A stretch of 64,000 nucleotides of DNA from Rhodobacter viridis (GTDB lineage: Bacteria; Pseudomonadota; Alphaproteobacteria; Rhodobacterales; Rhodobacteraceae): NCBI RefSeq assembly GCF_003217355.1, contig NZ_QJTK01000003.1, positions 39,528 to 103,527 of the forward strand, in the 5' to 3' direction. The translations under genes were made by a program, and so were the position numbers. This document shows positions 1 through 17,831 of the stretch, one piece after another. Positions within the stretch are counted from its first letter, which is position 1; the number at the start of each line of letters is the position of its first letter. The notes under the pieces were generated by a model. That model was given only the letters and a program-made list of their open reading frames with translations, made no database searches and was not told where the DNA came from.

Positions 1-1176
1 ATGGCAAAGGCAAAGTTTGAACGGACGAAACCGCACGTCAACATCGGCACGATCGGCCACGTTGACCACGGCAAGACGACGCTGACGGCGGCGATCACCA
101 AATACTACGGTGAATTCCGCGCCTACGACCAGATCGACGGTGCGCCGGAAGAGCGCGCGCGCGGGATCACGATCTCGACGGCGCACGTGGAATACGAAAC
201 CGCGAACCGTCACTATGCGCACGTCGACTGCCCCGGCCACGCTGACTATGTGAAGAACATGATCACCGGCGCGGCGCAGATGGACGGCGCGATTCTGGTT
301 TGCGCCGCCTCGGACGGCCCGATGCCGCAAACCCGCGAGCACATCCTGCTCGGCCGCCAGGTGGGTATCCCCTACATGGTGTGCTACATGAACAAGATCG
401 ACCTCGTCGATGACGAAGAGCTTGTCGAGCTGGTCGAGATGGAAATCCGCGAACTGTTCTCGTCCTACGAATACCCGGGCGACGACATTCCGATCGTCAA
501 GGGCTCGGCCCACCAGGCGATGATCGGCGAGCGCAAGGACATCGGCGAAGATTCGATCCACGCCCTGATGAAGGCCGTCGACGAATACATCCCGACCCCG
601 GCGCGCGCGGTTGACCAGCCGTTCCTGATGCCGATCGAAGACGTGTTCTCGATCTCGGGCCGCGGCACCGTGGTGACCGGCCGTGTGGAACGTGGCGTGA
701 TCAACGTCGGCGACGAAGTGGAAATCGTGGGCATCCGCGCGACCGCCAAGTCGACCTGCACCGGCGTCGAGATGTTCCGCAAGCTGCTCGACCGCGGCGA
801 AGCGGGCGACAACGTCGGCGTTCTGCTGCGCGGCATCGACCGTGACGGCGTCGAGCGTGGCCAGGTGCTGTGCAAGCCGAAATCGGTGAACCCGCACACC
901 CACTTCGAAGCCGAAGCCTACATCCTGACGAAGGAAGAAGGCGGCCGTCACACGCCGTTCTTTGCGAACTACCGTCCGCAATTCTACTTCCGCACGACGG
1001 ACGTGACCGGGACCGTGAAGCTGCCGGAAGGCACGGAAATGGTGATGCCGGGCGACAACCTGAAGTTCGAAGTCGAACTGATCGCCCCGATCGCGATGGA
1101 AGAGAAACTGCGCTTCGCCATCCGCGAAGGCGGCCGCACCGTCGGCGCCGGCGTCGTGTCGAAGATCATCAAGTGA
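1..1176 (+). CDS. tuf: Elongation factor Tu, copy 1
   Basis: EF-Tu, the GTPase that delivers aminoacyl-tRNA to the ribosome in the cytoplasm; 391 aa, the usual length. The G domain shows GHVDHGKT at residues 19-26, RGITI near 54-58, DCPGH at 76-80 and an NKID motif; the two beta-barrel domains follow. The window starts exactly on its ATG, so ribosome binding site and promoter are not visible. The protein is identical to that of the second tuf at 17832. Only three synonymous differences (positions 861, 948, 1158) plus the stop codon (TGA here, TAA there) separate the genes, which points to ongoing gene conversion. Confidence 0.98.
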   Translation: MAKAKFERTKPHVNIGTIGHVDHGKTTLTAAITKYYGEFRAYDQIDGAPEERARGITISTAHVEYETANRHYAHVDCPGHADYVKNMITGAAQMDGAILVCAASDGPMPQTREHILLGRQVGIPYMVCYMNKIDLVDDEELVELVEMEIRELFSSYEYPGDDIPIVKGSAHQAMIGERKDIGEDSIHALMKAVDEYIPTPARAVDQPFLMPIEDVFSISGRGTVVTGRVERGVINVGDEVEIVGIRATAKSTCTGVEMFRKLLDRGEAGDNVGVLLRGIDRDGVERGQVLCKPKSVNPHTHFEAEAYILTKEEGGRHTPFFANYRPQFYFRTTDVTGTVKLPEGTEMVMPGDNLKFEVELIAPIAMEEKLRFAIREGGRTVGAGVVSKIIK

Positions 1177-1221
1177 TGATCCCGAGACGCGCCACCAAAG
1201 GTGCGTCGAAGATCATCAAGT
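1158..1221 (+). repeat. 17-bp direct repeat of the tuf 3' end
   Basis: The last coding bases of tuf (1158-1174, GTCGAAGATCATCAAGT) recur exactly at 1205-1221, 47 bases on. The first copy is followed by TGA, the second by TAA, the stop used by tuf copy 2. It looks like a scar of recombination between the two tuf genes. Confidence 0.85.
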
Positions 1222-1245
1222 AATTTTCCCGCAAGGGAAAATCGG

Positions 1246-1273
1246 AAGGCCGCCCAAACCGGGCGGCCTTTTG
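1246..1273 (+). terminator. Rho-independent terminator of tuf copy 1
   Basis: A perfect 10-bp stem (AAGGCCGCCC at 1246-1255, GGGCGGCCTT at 1261-1270) with a 5-base loop ends in a short T run. It closes the unit ending with tuf copy 1. Confidence 0.85.
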
Positions 1274-1326
1274 CATGCAGAGGGGTAGGCTGCGGCATCA
1301 CTGTCGCGACTTCATGCAAATCGCTC

Positions 1327-1355
1327 TTGATTTCCCCCGCGTGGTGCCTTAGCAC
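1327..1355 (+). promoter_or_regulatory. Promoter for tRNA-Trp
   Basis: TTGATT at 1327-1332 and TAGCAC at 1350-1355 are separated by exactly 17 bases and end 12 bases before the tRNA. The style matches other sites in this window (TTGxxx, 17 bases, TAG-type -10). Predicted from sequence only. Confidence 0.5.
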
Positions 1356-1367
1356 GCGCTCAGGCCT

Positions 1368-1443
1368 AGGAGTTTAGCTCAGTTGGTAGAGCATCGGTCT
1401 CCAAAACCGAGGGTCGTGGGTTCGAGTCCCCCAACTCCTGCCA
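1368..1443 (+). tRNA. tRNA-Trp (anticodon CCA)
   Basis: A complete cloverleaf of 76 bases including an encoded CCA end. The acceptor stem pairs AGGAGTT with AACTCCT; the anticodon loop CTCCAAA gives CCA (1401-1403), reading UGG; the T loop TTCGAGT is standard. Its place between tuf and secE is common in alphaproteobacteria. Confidence 0.97.
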
Positions 1444-1473
1444 TCCATCTTTCCCGAAAGTATCGGATGACAT

Positions 1474-1500
1474 CAGGCGCTTCGGCGCCTGTTTTTGTTT
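1474..1500 (+). terminator. Terminator after tRNA-Trp
   Basis: CAGGCGC (1474-1480), a TTCG tetraloop, GCGCCTG (1485-1491) and a T-rich tail (TTTTTGTTTT). It separates the tRNA from the secE-nusG unit. Confidence 0.9.
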
Positions 1501-1533
1501 TCCGGCAGGCCGCGGTGCCGCACAGCAACGCGC

Positions 1534-1562
1534 TTGAAATCCGCCGCATCTGCGCGTATCTC
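1534..1562 (+). promoter_or_regulatory. Promoter for secE-nusG
   Basis: TTGAAA at 1534-1539 and TATCTC at 1557-1562 with a 17-base spacer, between the tRNA terminator and secE. A promoter is expected here because the upstream transcript is terminated. Confidence 0.5.
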
Positions 1563-1588
1563 GGCGCGGTCGCATGAGAGGAAGCAGC

Positions 1589-1771
1589 ATGGCAAACCCG
1601 ATCCAGTTCCTGAGCCAGGTGCGCTCGGAAGTTGGCAAGATCACGTGGCCGACCCGGCGTGAAACCGTTCTGACCACCGTCATGGTGCTGGTCATGGCGA
1701 TGCTGACGGCGATCTTCTTTTCCTTCGTGGATTGGGTGATCGGTTTCGGCGTCACTGCAATGTTCATGTAA
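1589..1771 (+). CDS. secE: Preprotein translocase subunit SecE
   Basis: Small membrane subunit of the SecYEG channel, 60 aa, the short single-span form usual in alphaproteobacteria. The protein begins MANPIQFLSQVRSEVGKI; the amphipathic helix contains the conserved KITWPTRRE, followed by one membrane segment at about residues 27-51. The ATG at 1589 is preferred over one at 1574 because AGAGGA lies just upstream of it and family members start MANP. It is followed by nusG after 174 bases, the standard order. Confidence 0.95.
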   Translation: MANPIQFLSQVRSEVGKITWPTRRETVLTTVMVLVMAMLTAIFFSFVDWVIGFGVTAMFM

Positions 1772-1945
1772 GACGCATGGAAGCCCTTGAAATACGGGGC
1801 GACCGAGGCTAAACGGGCACGACACTCAAGGACCGGCGTGCATCGATTCGAATGATGCGCGCCGTTCTTCGTTGAGGGAGCAACGGCAAGACCGTTGAAA
1901 TGACAAAATTTCGGCGCTCGCCGCCGGGGGGAAAGAGGCAGGTTG

Positions 1946-2485
1946 ATGGCGAAGCGGTGGTATTCGGTTTCCGTTCTCTCGAACTTCGAGAAGAAGGTCG
2001 CCGAGCAGATCAAACAGGCCGTGATCGACAAGGGCCTGGGTGACGAGATCGAGGAAGTTCTTGTCCCCACTGAAGAAGTGATCGAAATCCGCCGCGGCAA
2101 GAAGGTCACGTCGGAGCGTCGCTTCATGCCCGGATATGTGCTGGTGCGCATGGACATGACCGATCGCGGCTATCACGCGATCACCTCGATCAACCGCGTC
2201 ACCGGCTTCCTGGGTCCGCAGGGCAAGCCGACGCCGATGCGTGATTCCGAGGTCAACACGATCCTGAACCGTCAGGGCCCGACCGGCGAAGTCGTCGCGC
2301 CGCGCAACCTGATTCGCTTCGAGATCGGCGAGAATGTTTCCGTGACCGACGGCCCGTTCGAGGGCTTCTCGGGCATGGTCGAGGAAGTGGACGACGTCGC
2401 GGGCCGCCTGAAGGTCACGGTGTCGATCTTTGGCCGGCCGACGCCGGTCGAGCTGGAATTCACCCAGGTGTCGAAAACCGCCTGA
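1946..2485 (+). CDS. nusG: Transcription termination/antitermination protein NusG
   Basis: NusG binds RNA polymerase and links it to Rho or to the ribosome. It has 179 aa, with an N-terminal NGN domain (starting MAKRWYSVSVLSNFEKKVAEQ, containing RRGKKVTSERRFMPGYVLV) and a C-terminal KOW domain (ENVSVTDGPFEGFSGMVEEV, about residues 125-175). The ATG at 1946 is chosen; a purine-rich AAAGAGGCAGG precedes it. It lies between secE and rplK, as in most bacteria. Confidence 0.97.
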   Translation: MAKRWYSVSVLSNFEKKVAEQIKQAVIDKGLGDEIEEVLVPTEEVIEIRRGKKVTSERRFMPGYVLVRMDMTDRGYHAITSINRVTGFLGPQGKPTPMRDSEVNTILNRQGPTGEVVAPRNLIRFEIGENVSVTDGPFEGFSGMVEEVDDVAGRLKVTVSIFGRPTPVELEFTQVSKTA

Positions 2486-2566
2486 GGGGATGCGTGGGAG
2501 GCGGGTGACCGCCTGACCACTAAACTTCGCTCCATGGTGGGGCGGCAGTGATAAGGAGAAGGCCAC

Positions 2567-3019
2567 ATGGCCAAGAAAGTCATCGGGCAGCTGAAGCTGC
2601 AAGTGAAGGCGGGGCAAGCCAACCCCTCCCCGCCGATCGGTCCGGCGCTGGGTCAGCGCGGGATCAACATCATGGAATTCTGCAAGGCGTTCAACGCCCG
2701 CACGCAGGAAATGGAACTCGGTTCGCCGGTTCCGTGCCTGATCACCTATTATGCCGACAAGTCGTTCACGTTCGAAACGAAAACCTCGCCGGCCTCGTTC
2801 ATGCTGAAGAAGGCCGCTGGCCTGAAGCCGGTGGGCAAGCGCAACCGTCCGAAAGGGTCGGTCAAGCCGGGCCACATGGTTGCTGGCACCGTCACCGCCG
2901 CTCAGGTGAAGGCGATCGCCGAAGCCAAGATGAAAGACCTGAACGCCAACGACATTCAGGGCGCCATCAACATCATCCTCGGCTCGGCGAAGTCGGTCGG
3001 CATCGAAGTCAAGGGGTAA
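2567..3019 (+). CDS. rplK: 50S ribosomal protein L11
   Basis: L11 forms the base of the GTPase-associated stalk with 23S rRNA. The 150 aa run slightly beyond the common 141-142. The N-terminal domain carries the proline-rich [19 protein letters not shown]; the C-terminal RNA-binding domain ends with [21 protein letters not shown] good ribosome binding site (AAGGAGA) precedes the ATG. It is followed after 3 bases by rplA, so the two are co-translated. Confidence 0.97.
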   Translation: MAKKVIGQLKLQVKAGQANPSPPIGPALGQRGINIMEFCKAFNARTQEMELGSPVPCLITYYADKSFTFETKTSPASFMLKKAAGLKPVGKRNRPKGSVKPGHMVAGTVTAAQVKAIAEAKMKDLNANDIQGAINIILGSAKSVGIEVKG

Positions 3020-3022
3020 GCC

Positions 3023-3721
3023 ATGGCCAAGATCGGTAAACGTTCGGCCGCTGCGCGGACCGCTTTCGAAGGCAAGGCCAACCTCTCGGTTGAAGATGCT
3101 GTCAAGCTGATCAAGTCGGCGGCTTCGGCCAAGTTCGACGAAACGCTTGAAATCGCGATGAACCTGGGCGTCGACCCGCGTCACGCCGACCAGATGGTCC
3201 GTGGCGTGGTGCAGCTGCCGCACGGCACCGGCAAGACCGTCCGCGTGGCCGTCTTCGCCCGTGGCGCCAAGGCTGACGAGGCGAAAGCCGCCGGGGCCGA
3301 CATCGTCGGTGCGGAAGACCTGATGGAAACCATCCAGCAGGGCAAGATCGAGTTCGATCGCTGCATCGCCACCCCGGACATGATGCCGCTCGTCGGCCGT
3401 CTGGGCAAGATCCTCGGGCCGCGCAACCTGATGCCGAACCCGAAAGTCGGCACCGTGACGATGGACGTGAAAACGGCGATCGAAGCGGCCAAGGGCGGCG
3501 AAGTGCAATTCAAGGTCGAAAAAGCTGGCGTGATCCACGGCGGCATCGGCAAGGTCTCGTTCGCCGAAGACAAGCTCGCGGACAACGTCCGTGCTTTTGT
3601 CGACGCGGTGTCGAAAGCCAAGCCGTCGGGCGCCAAGGGCACCTACCTGAAAAAGGTGTCGCTGTCCTCGACCATGGGCCCGGGCGTGACGGTCGATCTG
3701 ACCTCGGCCGCGGCCCGCTGA
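3023..3721 (+). CDS. rplA: 50S ribosomal protein L1
   Basis: L1 builds the mobile L1 stalk next to the E site and in many bacteria represses its own rplKA mRNA. It has 232 aa, normal length. Conserved segments include [55 protein letters not shown] and the C-terminal [11 protein letters not shown]. The start lies 3 bases after the rplK stop with its ribosome binding site inside rplK. Confidence 0.97.
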   Translation: MAKIGKRSAAARTAFEGKANLSVEDAVKLIKSAASAKFDETLEIAMNLGVDPRHADQMVRGVVQLPHGTGKTVRVAVFARGAKADEAKAAGADIVGAEDLMETIQQGKIEFDRCIATPDMMPLVGRLGKILGPRNLMPNPKVGTVTMDVKTAIEAAKGGEVQFKVEKAGVIHGGIGKVSFAEDKLADNVRAFVDAVSKAKPSGAKGTYLKKVSLSSTMGPGVTVDLTSAAAR

Positions 3722-3727
3722 GAATTT

Positions 3728-3935
3728 GCCGGGAAACCGGCGAATGACGGGGCGGTGACGCCCCGTCCTGTCCGAGACGGAGGGTGGGGGTTTCCCCCAT
3801 AAGTCCTTCCTGAGATGGGGAACGAGAATTTCCGGGGCTGCTGCCTCGGGCGATCTCTCGGGAACCGATCGGACCCGACCTGCGGGCAGTCTGCTCGTGG
3901 GAAACAGAGCCGGGGGGAAACCCCCACACTTGGAG
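3728..3935 (+). promoter_or_regulatory. rplJ leader (probable L10 autoregulatory region)
   Basis: The 221 bases between rplA and rplJ are rich in hairpins: GCCGG-GAAA-CCGGC at 3728-3741, a perfect 9-bp stem with a GTGA tetraloop at 3746-3767, and a G5/C5 hairpin near 3786-3800. In bacteria the L10-L12 complex binds such a leader to repress rplJL translation. Position and structure fit; the exact L10 site was not resolved. Confidence 0.55.
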
Positions 3936-3942
3936 TGTAACC

Positions 3943-4458
3943 GTGGATAGAGCCCAAAAAGAGAAAGTGGTCGAGGAACTCGGCCAAATCTTCGAAAGCT
4001 CTGGCGTCGTGGTGGTTGCCCACTACGAAGGCATGACGGTTGCTCAGATGCAGGACCTGCGCGCGAAAATGCGTGACGTGGGTGGGTCCGTTCGCGTTGC
4101 CAAGAACACGCTCGCCAAGATCGCCCTGGAAGGCAAGCCCTGCGAGAGCATGGCCAAACTTCTGACGGGGATGACCGTTCTTGCCTATTCCGAAGACCCT
4201 GTGGCTGCTGCCAAGGTCGCGGACGCTTACGCCAAGACGAACGACAAGTTCGCCATTCTTGGTGGGGCCATGGGCAAGGACGCTCTGGATCCGGCCGGTG
4301 TCAAAGCCGTTGCCGCCATGCCGTCGCGCGAAGAGCTTATCGCTCAAATCGCGTCGTGCATCGGGGCGCCTGCTTCGAACATCGCCGGTGCCATTGGCGC
4401 GCCTGCTTCCAACATCGCGGGCATCCTCAAGACGCTTGAGGAGCGGGAAGCCGCCTGA
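3943..4458 (+). CDS. rplJ: 50S ribosomal protein L10
   Basis: L10 anchors the L7/L12 dimers on the ribosome. It has 171 aa starting from GTG ([19 protein letters not shown]), preceded by GGAG at 9 bases. The body has the conserved [20 protein letters not shown]; the C-terminal helix that binds L7/L12 carries a nearly duplicated segment, [23 protein letters not shown]. It is co-transcribed with rplL after 68 bases and sits behind a structured leader likely used for autoregulation. Confidence 0.96.
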   Translation: MDRAQKEKVVEELGQIFESSGVVVVAHYEGMTVAQMQDLRAKMRDVGGSVRVAKNTLAKIALEGKPCESMAKLLTGMTVLAYSEDPVAAAKVADAYAKTNDKFAILGGAMGKDALDPAGVKAVAAMPSREELIAQIASCIGAPASNIAGAIGAPASNIAGILKTLEEREAA

Positions 4459-4526
4459 CGCAACAATCTGCCTTCGTCGGGAAATCTCGACGTCGGATCA
4501 ACCCTATATCAGAATGGAACGGAAAA

Positions 4527-4901
4527 ATGGCCGATCTTAAAGCCCTTGCCGAGCAAATCGTCAACCTGACGCTGCTGCAAGCTCAAGAACTGAAAACCAT
4601 CCTCAAAGACGACTACGGCATCGAGCCGGCCGCCGGTGGCGCCGTCGTCATGGCTGGCCCGGCTGCTGGCCCGGCTGAAGCCGCGGAAGAAAAGACCGAA
4701 TTCGACGTCGTCCTGGTTGACGCCGGTGCGAACAAGATCAACGTGATCAAAGAAGTCCGCGCCATCACCGGCCTGGGCCTGAAAGAAGCCAAAGACCTCG
4801 TCGAGGCCGGCGGCAAAGTCAAAGAAGCTGCGGCCAAAGCCGAAGCCGAAGACATCAAGAAAAAGCTCGAAGCGGCTGGCGCCAAAGTCGAGCTCAAGTA
4901 A
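4527..4901 (+). CDS. rplL: 50S ribosomal protein L7/L12
   Basis: The acidic stalk protein that recruits translational GTPases; 124 aa. The N-terminal dimerisation helix is followed by an alanine/glycine-rich hinge (about residues 35-50, [19 protein letters not shown]) and a globular C-terminal domain with the conserved [20 protein letters not shown]. Very high Lys, Ala and Glu content is typical. The 237-base gap to rpoB is filled with hairpins. Confidence 0.97.
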   Translation: MADLKALAEQIVNLTLLQAQELKTILKDDYGIEPAAGGAVVMAGPAAGPAEAAEEKTEFDVVLVDAGANKINVIKEVRAITGLGLKEAKDLVEAGGKVKEAAAKAEAEDIKKKLEAAGAKVELK

Positions 4902-4940
4902 TCGGGCAGGGTGCGCACGCATCCGACCAGATAACTTCAG

Positions 4941-5051
4941 GCTGGGTTCGGGGTTTCCCCGAGCCCAGCTATGCCCGTCTCGGCAAGGGGTTTTGCGAAA
5001 CCCTTTTCCAAGGCAGGGTCGGTTCGGGAGCCTTCCGGTGGGACGGAAGGC
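4941..5051 (+). promoter_or_regulatory. rplL-rpoB intercistronic hairpins (probable attenuator)
   Basis: Three hairpins lie between rplL and rpoB: a 13-bp stem with one G-T pair (4941-4953 with 4957-4969), a GGGTTT/AAACCC stem followed by TTTT (4988-5007), and an 8-bp stem (5030-5037 with 5044-5051). The middle one has the form of a weak rho-independent terminator. In E. coli an attenuator at this place makes rpoBC less expressed than rplJL; the same role is inferred here. Confidence 0.55.
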
Positions 5052-5138
5052 AGGTATGGAACCGCCTCCCATTCGCAAGCGGCGTGCATCGGGCCCCGAC
5101 GATGCACACCCGCGAAGAGACGAAAGGTCACGACGAGC

Positions 5139-9275
<4,137 letters not shown>

Positions 9276-9278
<3 letters not shown>

Positions 9279-9293
9279 GCGCTTCGGCGCTCA
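9276..9293 (+). promoter_or_regulatory. UUCG hairpin at the rpoB stop codon
   Basis: A perfect 7-bp stem (TGAGCGC, TTCG loop, GCGCTCA) starts on the rpoB TGA itself. There is no T run, so it is more likely an RNA stability or ribosome-spacing element than a terminator. Confidence 0.5.
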
Positions 9294-9328
9294 CCACCCC
9301 CCTCTGACCTCACGCAAGGAAAGATCTG

Positions 9329-13567
<4,239 letters not shown>

Positions 13568-13583
13568 TCGCCTGACACGATTG

Positions 13584-13618
13584 AAGCCCCCGCGCAGCAG
13601 CCCTGCGCGGGGGCTTTT
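13584..13618 (+). terminator. Terminator of the rpoBC operon
   Basis: A 14-bp perfect stem (13584-13597 with 13603-13616), 5-base loop and a T-rich tail (CTTTTCTTTT). Confidence 0.93.
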
Positions 13619-13695
13619 CTTTTGCCTTGACCCTTGCGCGGGAAGCGGAAATCCTGATCCCGTCCAGACGCGTTATGGAACCGGGAGCCTTTGAA

Positions 13696-14520
13696 ATGAC
13701 GACAGAGTTTCGCAATCAGATCGTGGGTCTGATCCGCTTTTCCTTTGTCACCGTGGGCGACTTCTACCCCGGCTTCGACACGGTCGAGGACATGAAAGCC
13801 TTCCTCTTCGACGAGGCCCGGCTGGAGCGCCGGTTCCGCCTGTTCGAGGGGATCTGCCTGCCGACGCTGAAGGCGCAGACCGATCAGGATTTCACCTGCA
13901 TCTTCCTTGTTTCGCAGGACTTTCCGACGAAATGGCGCAAGCGGCTGGACATGTTGCTGGAGGGTCTGCCCTTCGTGCAGATCGTCGAAAAGCCGCCGAT
14001 GAACCACTATCAGGGCATCCGCGAGGCCTTCGCCGAAGTGCCGAGCGCGGGCTTCACCCATCGCACCACCTTCCGGCTCGACGATGACGATGCGGTGAAC
14101 CTGAATTTCATCGCGACGCTGCGGGGCCTGGCCGAAAAGGTCCACATGATTCCCGCGAAGGACGAGCCGATCGGCATTTCCTTCAATCGCGGCCTCTATC
14201 TGACCTATTCGAAGAAGGGCACGAGCTATCAGCGCGCGGTCGAGCGCACGCCCTTGTCGATCGGCACGGCGCTGCTGGCGCCGGTCGCCTTTGCGGGCAA
14301 CATCTATGCCTACAACCACCGCGCGCTGGGTCAGTATCACAACACCTGGATGGATCAGCAGGATATCGTCTATCTGCGCACCCTGCATCGCGACAACAAA
14401 TCGAATCCGCATTTCTCGGGCTCGATGGAAGCGGTCGAGCCGAAACGGGCGGCAGTCCTTCTGCAACAGAAATTCGGCTTCGATTTCGACACGATCGAGA
14501 CCCTGATGACCGGCACCTGA
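13696..14520 (+). CDS. Putative rhamnosyltransferase-like glycosyltransferase
   Basis: A protein of 274 aa resembling the putative rhamnosyltransferase family common in Rhodobacterales. Seen: an N-terminal GLIRFSFVTVGDF segment, an FRLDDDDAVN motif near the middle that would serve as the DxD metal/nucleotide-sugar site, and no signal peptide or membrane segment. The ATG at 13696 is chosen because GGGAG lies 8 bases upstream; ATGs further upstream lack one. It stands alone between the rpoC terminator and the str promoter. Acceptor and sugar cannot be told from sequence; the family call is from memory. Confidence 0.7.
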   Translation: MTTEFRNQIVGLIRFSFVTVGDFYPGFDTVEDMKAFLFDEARLERRFRLFEGICLPTLKAQTDQDFTCIFLVSQDFPTKWRKRLDMLLEGLPFVQIVEKPPMNHYQGIREAFAEVPSAGFTHRTTFRLDDDDAVNLNFIATLRGLAEKVHMIPAKDEPIGISFNRGLYLTYSKKGTSYQRAVERTPLSIGTALLAPVAFAGNIYAYNHRALGQYHNTWMDQQDIVYLRTLHRDNKSNPHFSGSMEAVEPKRAAVLLQQKFGFDFDTIETLMTGT

Positions 14521-14540
14521 GCCTGCGTGGGGCACTGCGG

Positions 14541-14569
14541 TTGACAAGGGGGGCGCAACCCCCTATAGC
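14541..14569 (+). promoter_or_regulatory. str operon promoter
   Basis: TTGACA at 14541-14546 and TATAGC at 14564-14569, spacer exactly 17 bases, about 210 bases ahead of rpsL. It is among the closest matches to a housekeeping promoter in this window. Confidence 0.7.
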
Positions 14570-14658
14570 CGCGCCATCCTGCGGACAGACCTGCCCGCCG
14601 GTATTCGATCTTCAGTGGTGATGGTCCGGGTCCCATAACCCGCTCCTCTGGATATCGC

Positions 14659-14693
14659 CCGTTCGGCAGCCTTCGGGTGGCCCGGACGGTTTT
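14659..14693 (+). promoter_or_regulatory. Attenuator-like hairpin in the rpsL leader
   Basis: CCGTTCGG (14659-14666) pairs with CCGGACGG (14682-14689) with one T-G pair and is followed by TTTT. It lies between the str promoter and rpsL, where an attenuator could set operon expression. Confidence 0.4.
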
Positions 14694-14777
14694 GGCGTTT
14701 CGCGATGGGCGCGGAATGTCGTCGAGAAGTGGCGCACCCGCAGGGGTGCGAGTATTGACAGCAGAACGGGGAACCGA

Positions 14778-15149
14778 ATGCCGACGATCCAGCAGCTGAT
14801 CCGCAAACCGCGGCAGCCCAAGGTGCAGCGCAGCAAGTCGCAGCACCTTCAGTCGTGCCCGCAAAAGCGGGGCGTGTGCACGCGCGTGTACACCACGACG
14901 CCGAAGAAACCGAACTCCGCTATGCGTAAGGTGGCCAAGGTCCGCCTGACGAATGGCTTCGAGGTCATCTCCTACATCCCGGGCGAAAAGCACAACCTGC
15001 AAGAGCACTCCGTCGTGCTCATCCGCGGCGGCCGGGTGAAAGACCTTCCGGGTGTCCGTTACCACATCCTGCGCGGTGTGCTGGATACCCAAGGCGTCAA
15101 AGACCGTCGCCAGCGTCGTTCGAAATACGGCGCCAAGCGTCCGAAATAA
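14778..15149 (+). CDS. rpsL: 30S ribosomal protein S12
   Basis: The decoding-centre protein where streptomycin resistance mutations fall; 123 aa. Starts [13 protein letters not shown]; the conserved [18 protein letters not shown] and [16 protein letters not shown] loops are intact, with lysine at the usual positions, so a streptomycin-sensitive type is expected. First gene of the str operon, followed by rpsG after 12 bases. Confidence 0.98.
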   Translation: MPTIQQLIRKPRQPKVQRSKSQHLQSCPQKRGVCTRVYTTTPKKPNSAMRKVAKVRLTNGFEVISYIPGEKHNLQEHSVVLIRGGRVKDLPGVRYHILRGVLDTQGVKDRRQRRSKYGAKRPK

Positions 15150-15632
<483 letters not shown>

Positions 15633-15641
15633 GGGGTCATC

Positions 15642-17768
15642 ATGGCACGCGAATATCCGCTCGAGCGGTACCGCAACTTCGGGATCATTGCCCACATCGA
15701 CGCGGGCAAGACCACGACGTCGGAACGCATCCTGTACTACACCGGCAAGTCGCACAAAATCGGCGAGGTCCATGACGGGGCCGCGACGATGGACTGGATG
15801 GAGCAGGAACAAGAGCGCGGCATCACCATCACCTCGGCTGCCACGACCACGTTCTGGAACCGTCAGATCGATCCGTCGACCGGCGTGGGCGACAAGGCCT
15901 CGAAGTTCCGCTTCAACATCATCGACACCCCCGGCCACGTCGACTTCACCATCGAAGTCGAACGGTCTCTCGCGGTGCTCGACGGGGCTGTGGTTCTGCT
16001 CGACGGCAACGCCGGCGTGGAACCGCAGACCGAAACCGTGTGGCGTCAAGCTGACCGCTACAAGGTTCCGCGGATCGTGTTCGTCAACAAGATGGACAAG
16101 ACCGGCGCCGACTTCTTCAACTGCGTCCGCATGATCAAGGACCGCACCGGCGCGAATGCGATGCCGGTTGCCCTGCCGATCGGCTCGGAAGACAAGCTTG
16201 AAGGCATCATCGATCTCGTGACCATGGAAGAATGGGTCTACGAGGGCGAAGATCTTGGCGCGTCGTGGAAGCGTCAGCCGATCCGTGCGGAACTGAAGGA
16301 CGAAGCCGACGAATGGCGTCTGAACCTTCTGGAAACCGCCGTCGGTCAGGACGATGATGCGATGGAAGCCTACCTCGAGGGCAACGAGCCCGACGAGGAA
16401 ACGCTGCGCAAGCTGATCCGCAAGGGCACGCTCGCCATCGACTTCATCCCGGTGCTCGCTGGGTCCGCGTTCAAGAACAAGGGCGTGCAGCCGCTGCTGA
16501 ACGCCGTGATCGACTATCTGCCGAGCCCGCTCGACGTACCGCCCTACATGGGCTTCGCGCCGGGTGACGAGACGGAAACCCGCAACATCGCCCGTTCGGC
16601 CGATGACGCGCAACCCTTCTCGGGGCTGGCGTTCAAGATCATGAACGACCCCTTCGTGGGCTCGCTGACCTTCACCCGGATCTATTCGGGCAAGCTGGCC
16701 AAGGGCGACGCGATGCTGAACGCGACCAAGCAGCGCCGCGAGCGCGTTGGCCGCATGATGATGATGCACGCCATCGAACGCGAGGAAATCACCGAAGCGT
16801 TTGCGGGCGACATCATCGCGCTTGGCGGTCTGAAAGAGACCACCACCGGGGATACGCTCTGTGATCCGGCGGCGCCGGTCGTTCTCGAAACCATGACCTT
16901 CCCGGTCCCGGTGATCGAGATCGCGGTGGAACCGAAGACCAAGGCCGACCAGGAAAAGATGGGCATCGCTCTCGCCCGTCTGGCTGCCGAAGACCCGTCC
17001 TTCCGCGTCGAAACCGATCTCGAATCGGGTCAGACGATCATGAAGGGCATGGGCGAACTTCACCTCGACATCCTCGTCGACCGTATGCGTCGCGAGTTCA
17101 AGGTCGAGGCGAACATCGGTGCGCCGCAGGTGGCCTATCGCGAAACGATCTCGCGCGAGCATGAAATCGACTACACGCACAAGAAACAGACCGGTGGTAC
17201 CGGCCAGTTTGCGCGCGTGAAGCTCGTCATCTCGCCGACCGAACCGGGCGAAGGCTATTCGTTCGAGTCGAAGATCGTGGGTGGTGCGGTGCCGAAGGAA
17301 TACATCCCCGGCGTCGAAAAGGGCATCAAGTCGGTGATGGACTCCGGTCCGCTCGCGGGCTTCCCGGTGATCGACTTCAAGGTGGCGCTGATCGACGGTG
17401 CCTTCCACGACGTCGACTCGTCGGTTCTGGCCTTCGAAATCGCCTCGCGTGCCGCCATGCGTGAAGGCCTGAAAAAGGCCGGCGCGAAGCTGCTCGAGCC
17501 GATCATGAAAGTCGAAGTCGTGACGCCGGAAGAATACACCGGCAGCGTCATCGGCGACCTGACCTCGCGTCGGGGCATGATCAACGGCCAGGACAGCCGC
17601 GGCAACGCGAACGTCATCAACGCGATGGTCCCGCTGGCGAACATGTTCGGCTACATCAACACGCTGCGCTCGATGTCCTCGGGCCGTGCCGTGTTCTCGA
17701 TGGAGTTCGACCATTACGACACCGTGCCGGACAACATCTCGGCCGAGATCCAGAAAAAACACGCCTGA
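15642..17768 (+). CDS. fusA: Elongation factor G
   Basis: EF-G, the GTPase that drives translocation and, with RRF, ribosome recycling; 708 aa. G1 [13 protein letters not shown], switch [21 protein letters not shown] and domain IV ([15 protein letters not shown]) are clear; domain V ends the protein. It follows rpsG after 9 bases. The usual five-domain layout is intact. Confidence 0.98.
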   Translation: MAREYPLERYRNFGIIAHIDAGKTTTSERILYYTGKSHKIGEVHDGAATMDWMEQEQERGITITSAATTTFWNRQIDPSTGVGDKASKFRFNIIDTPGHVDFTIEVERSLAVLDGAVVLLDGNAGVEPQTETVWRQADRYKVPRIVFVNKMDKTGADFFNCVRMIKDRTGANAMPVALPIGSEDKLEGIIDLVTMEEWVYEGEDLGASWKRQPIRAELKDEADEWRLNLLETAVGQDDDAMEAYLEGNEPDEETLRKLIRKGTLAIDFIPVLAGSAFKNKGVQPLLNAVIDYLPSPLDVPPYMGFAPGDETETRNIARSADDAQPFSGLAFKIMNDPFVGSLTFTRIYSGKLAKGDAMLNATKQRRERVGRMMMMHAIEREEITEAFAGDIIALGGLKETTTGDTLCDPAAPVVLETMTFPVPVIEIAVEPKTKADQEKMGIALARLAAEDPSFRVETDLESGQTIMKGMGELHLDILVDRMRREFKVEANIGAPQVAYRETISREHEIDYTHKKQTGGTGQFARVKLVISPTEPGEGYSFESKIVGGAVPKEYIPGVEKGIKSVMDSGPLAGFPVIDFKVALIDGAFHDVDSSVLAFEIASRAAMREGLKKAGAKLLEPIMKVEVVTPEEYTGSVIGDLTSRRGMINGQDSRGNANVINAMVPLANMFGYINTLRSMSSGRAVFSMEFDHYDTVPDNISAEIQKKHA

Positions 17769-17831
17769 TGCGACGGGGCCCGGCAGATCCGGGCCCCCTC
17801 CCGCACAGGACAAACGACTTAGGAGGCCATT

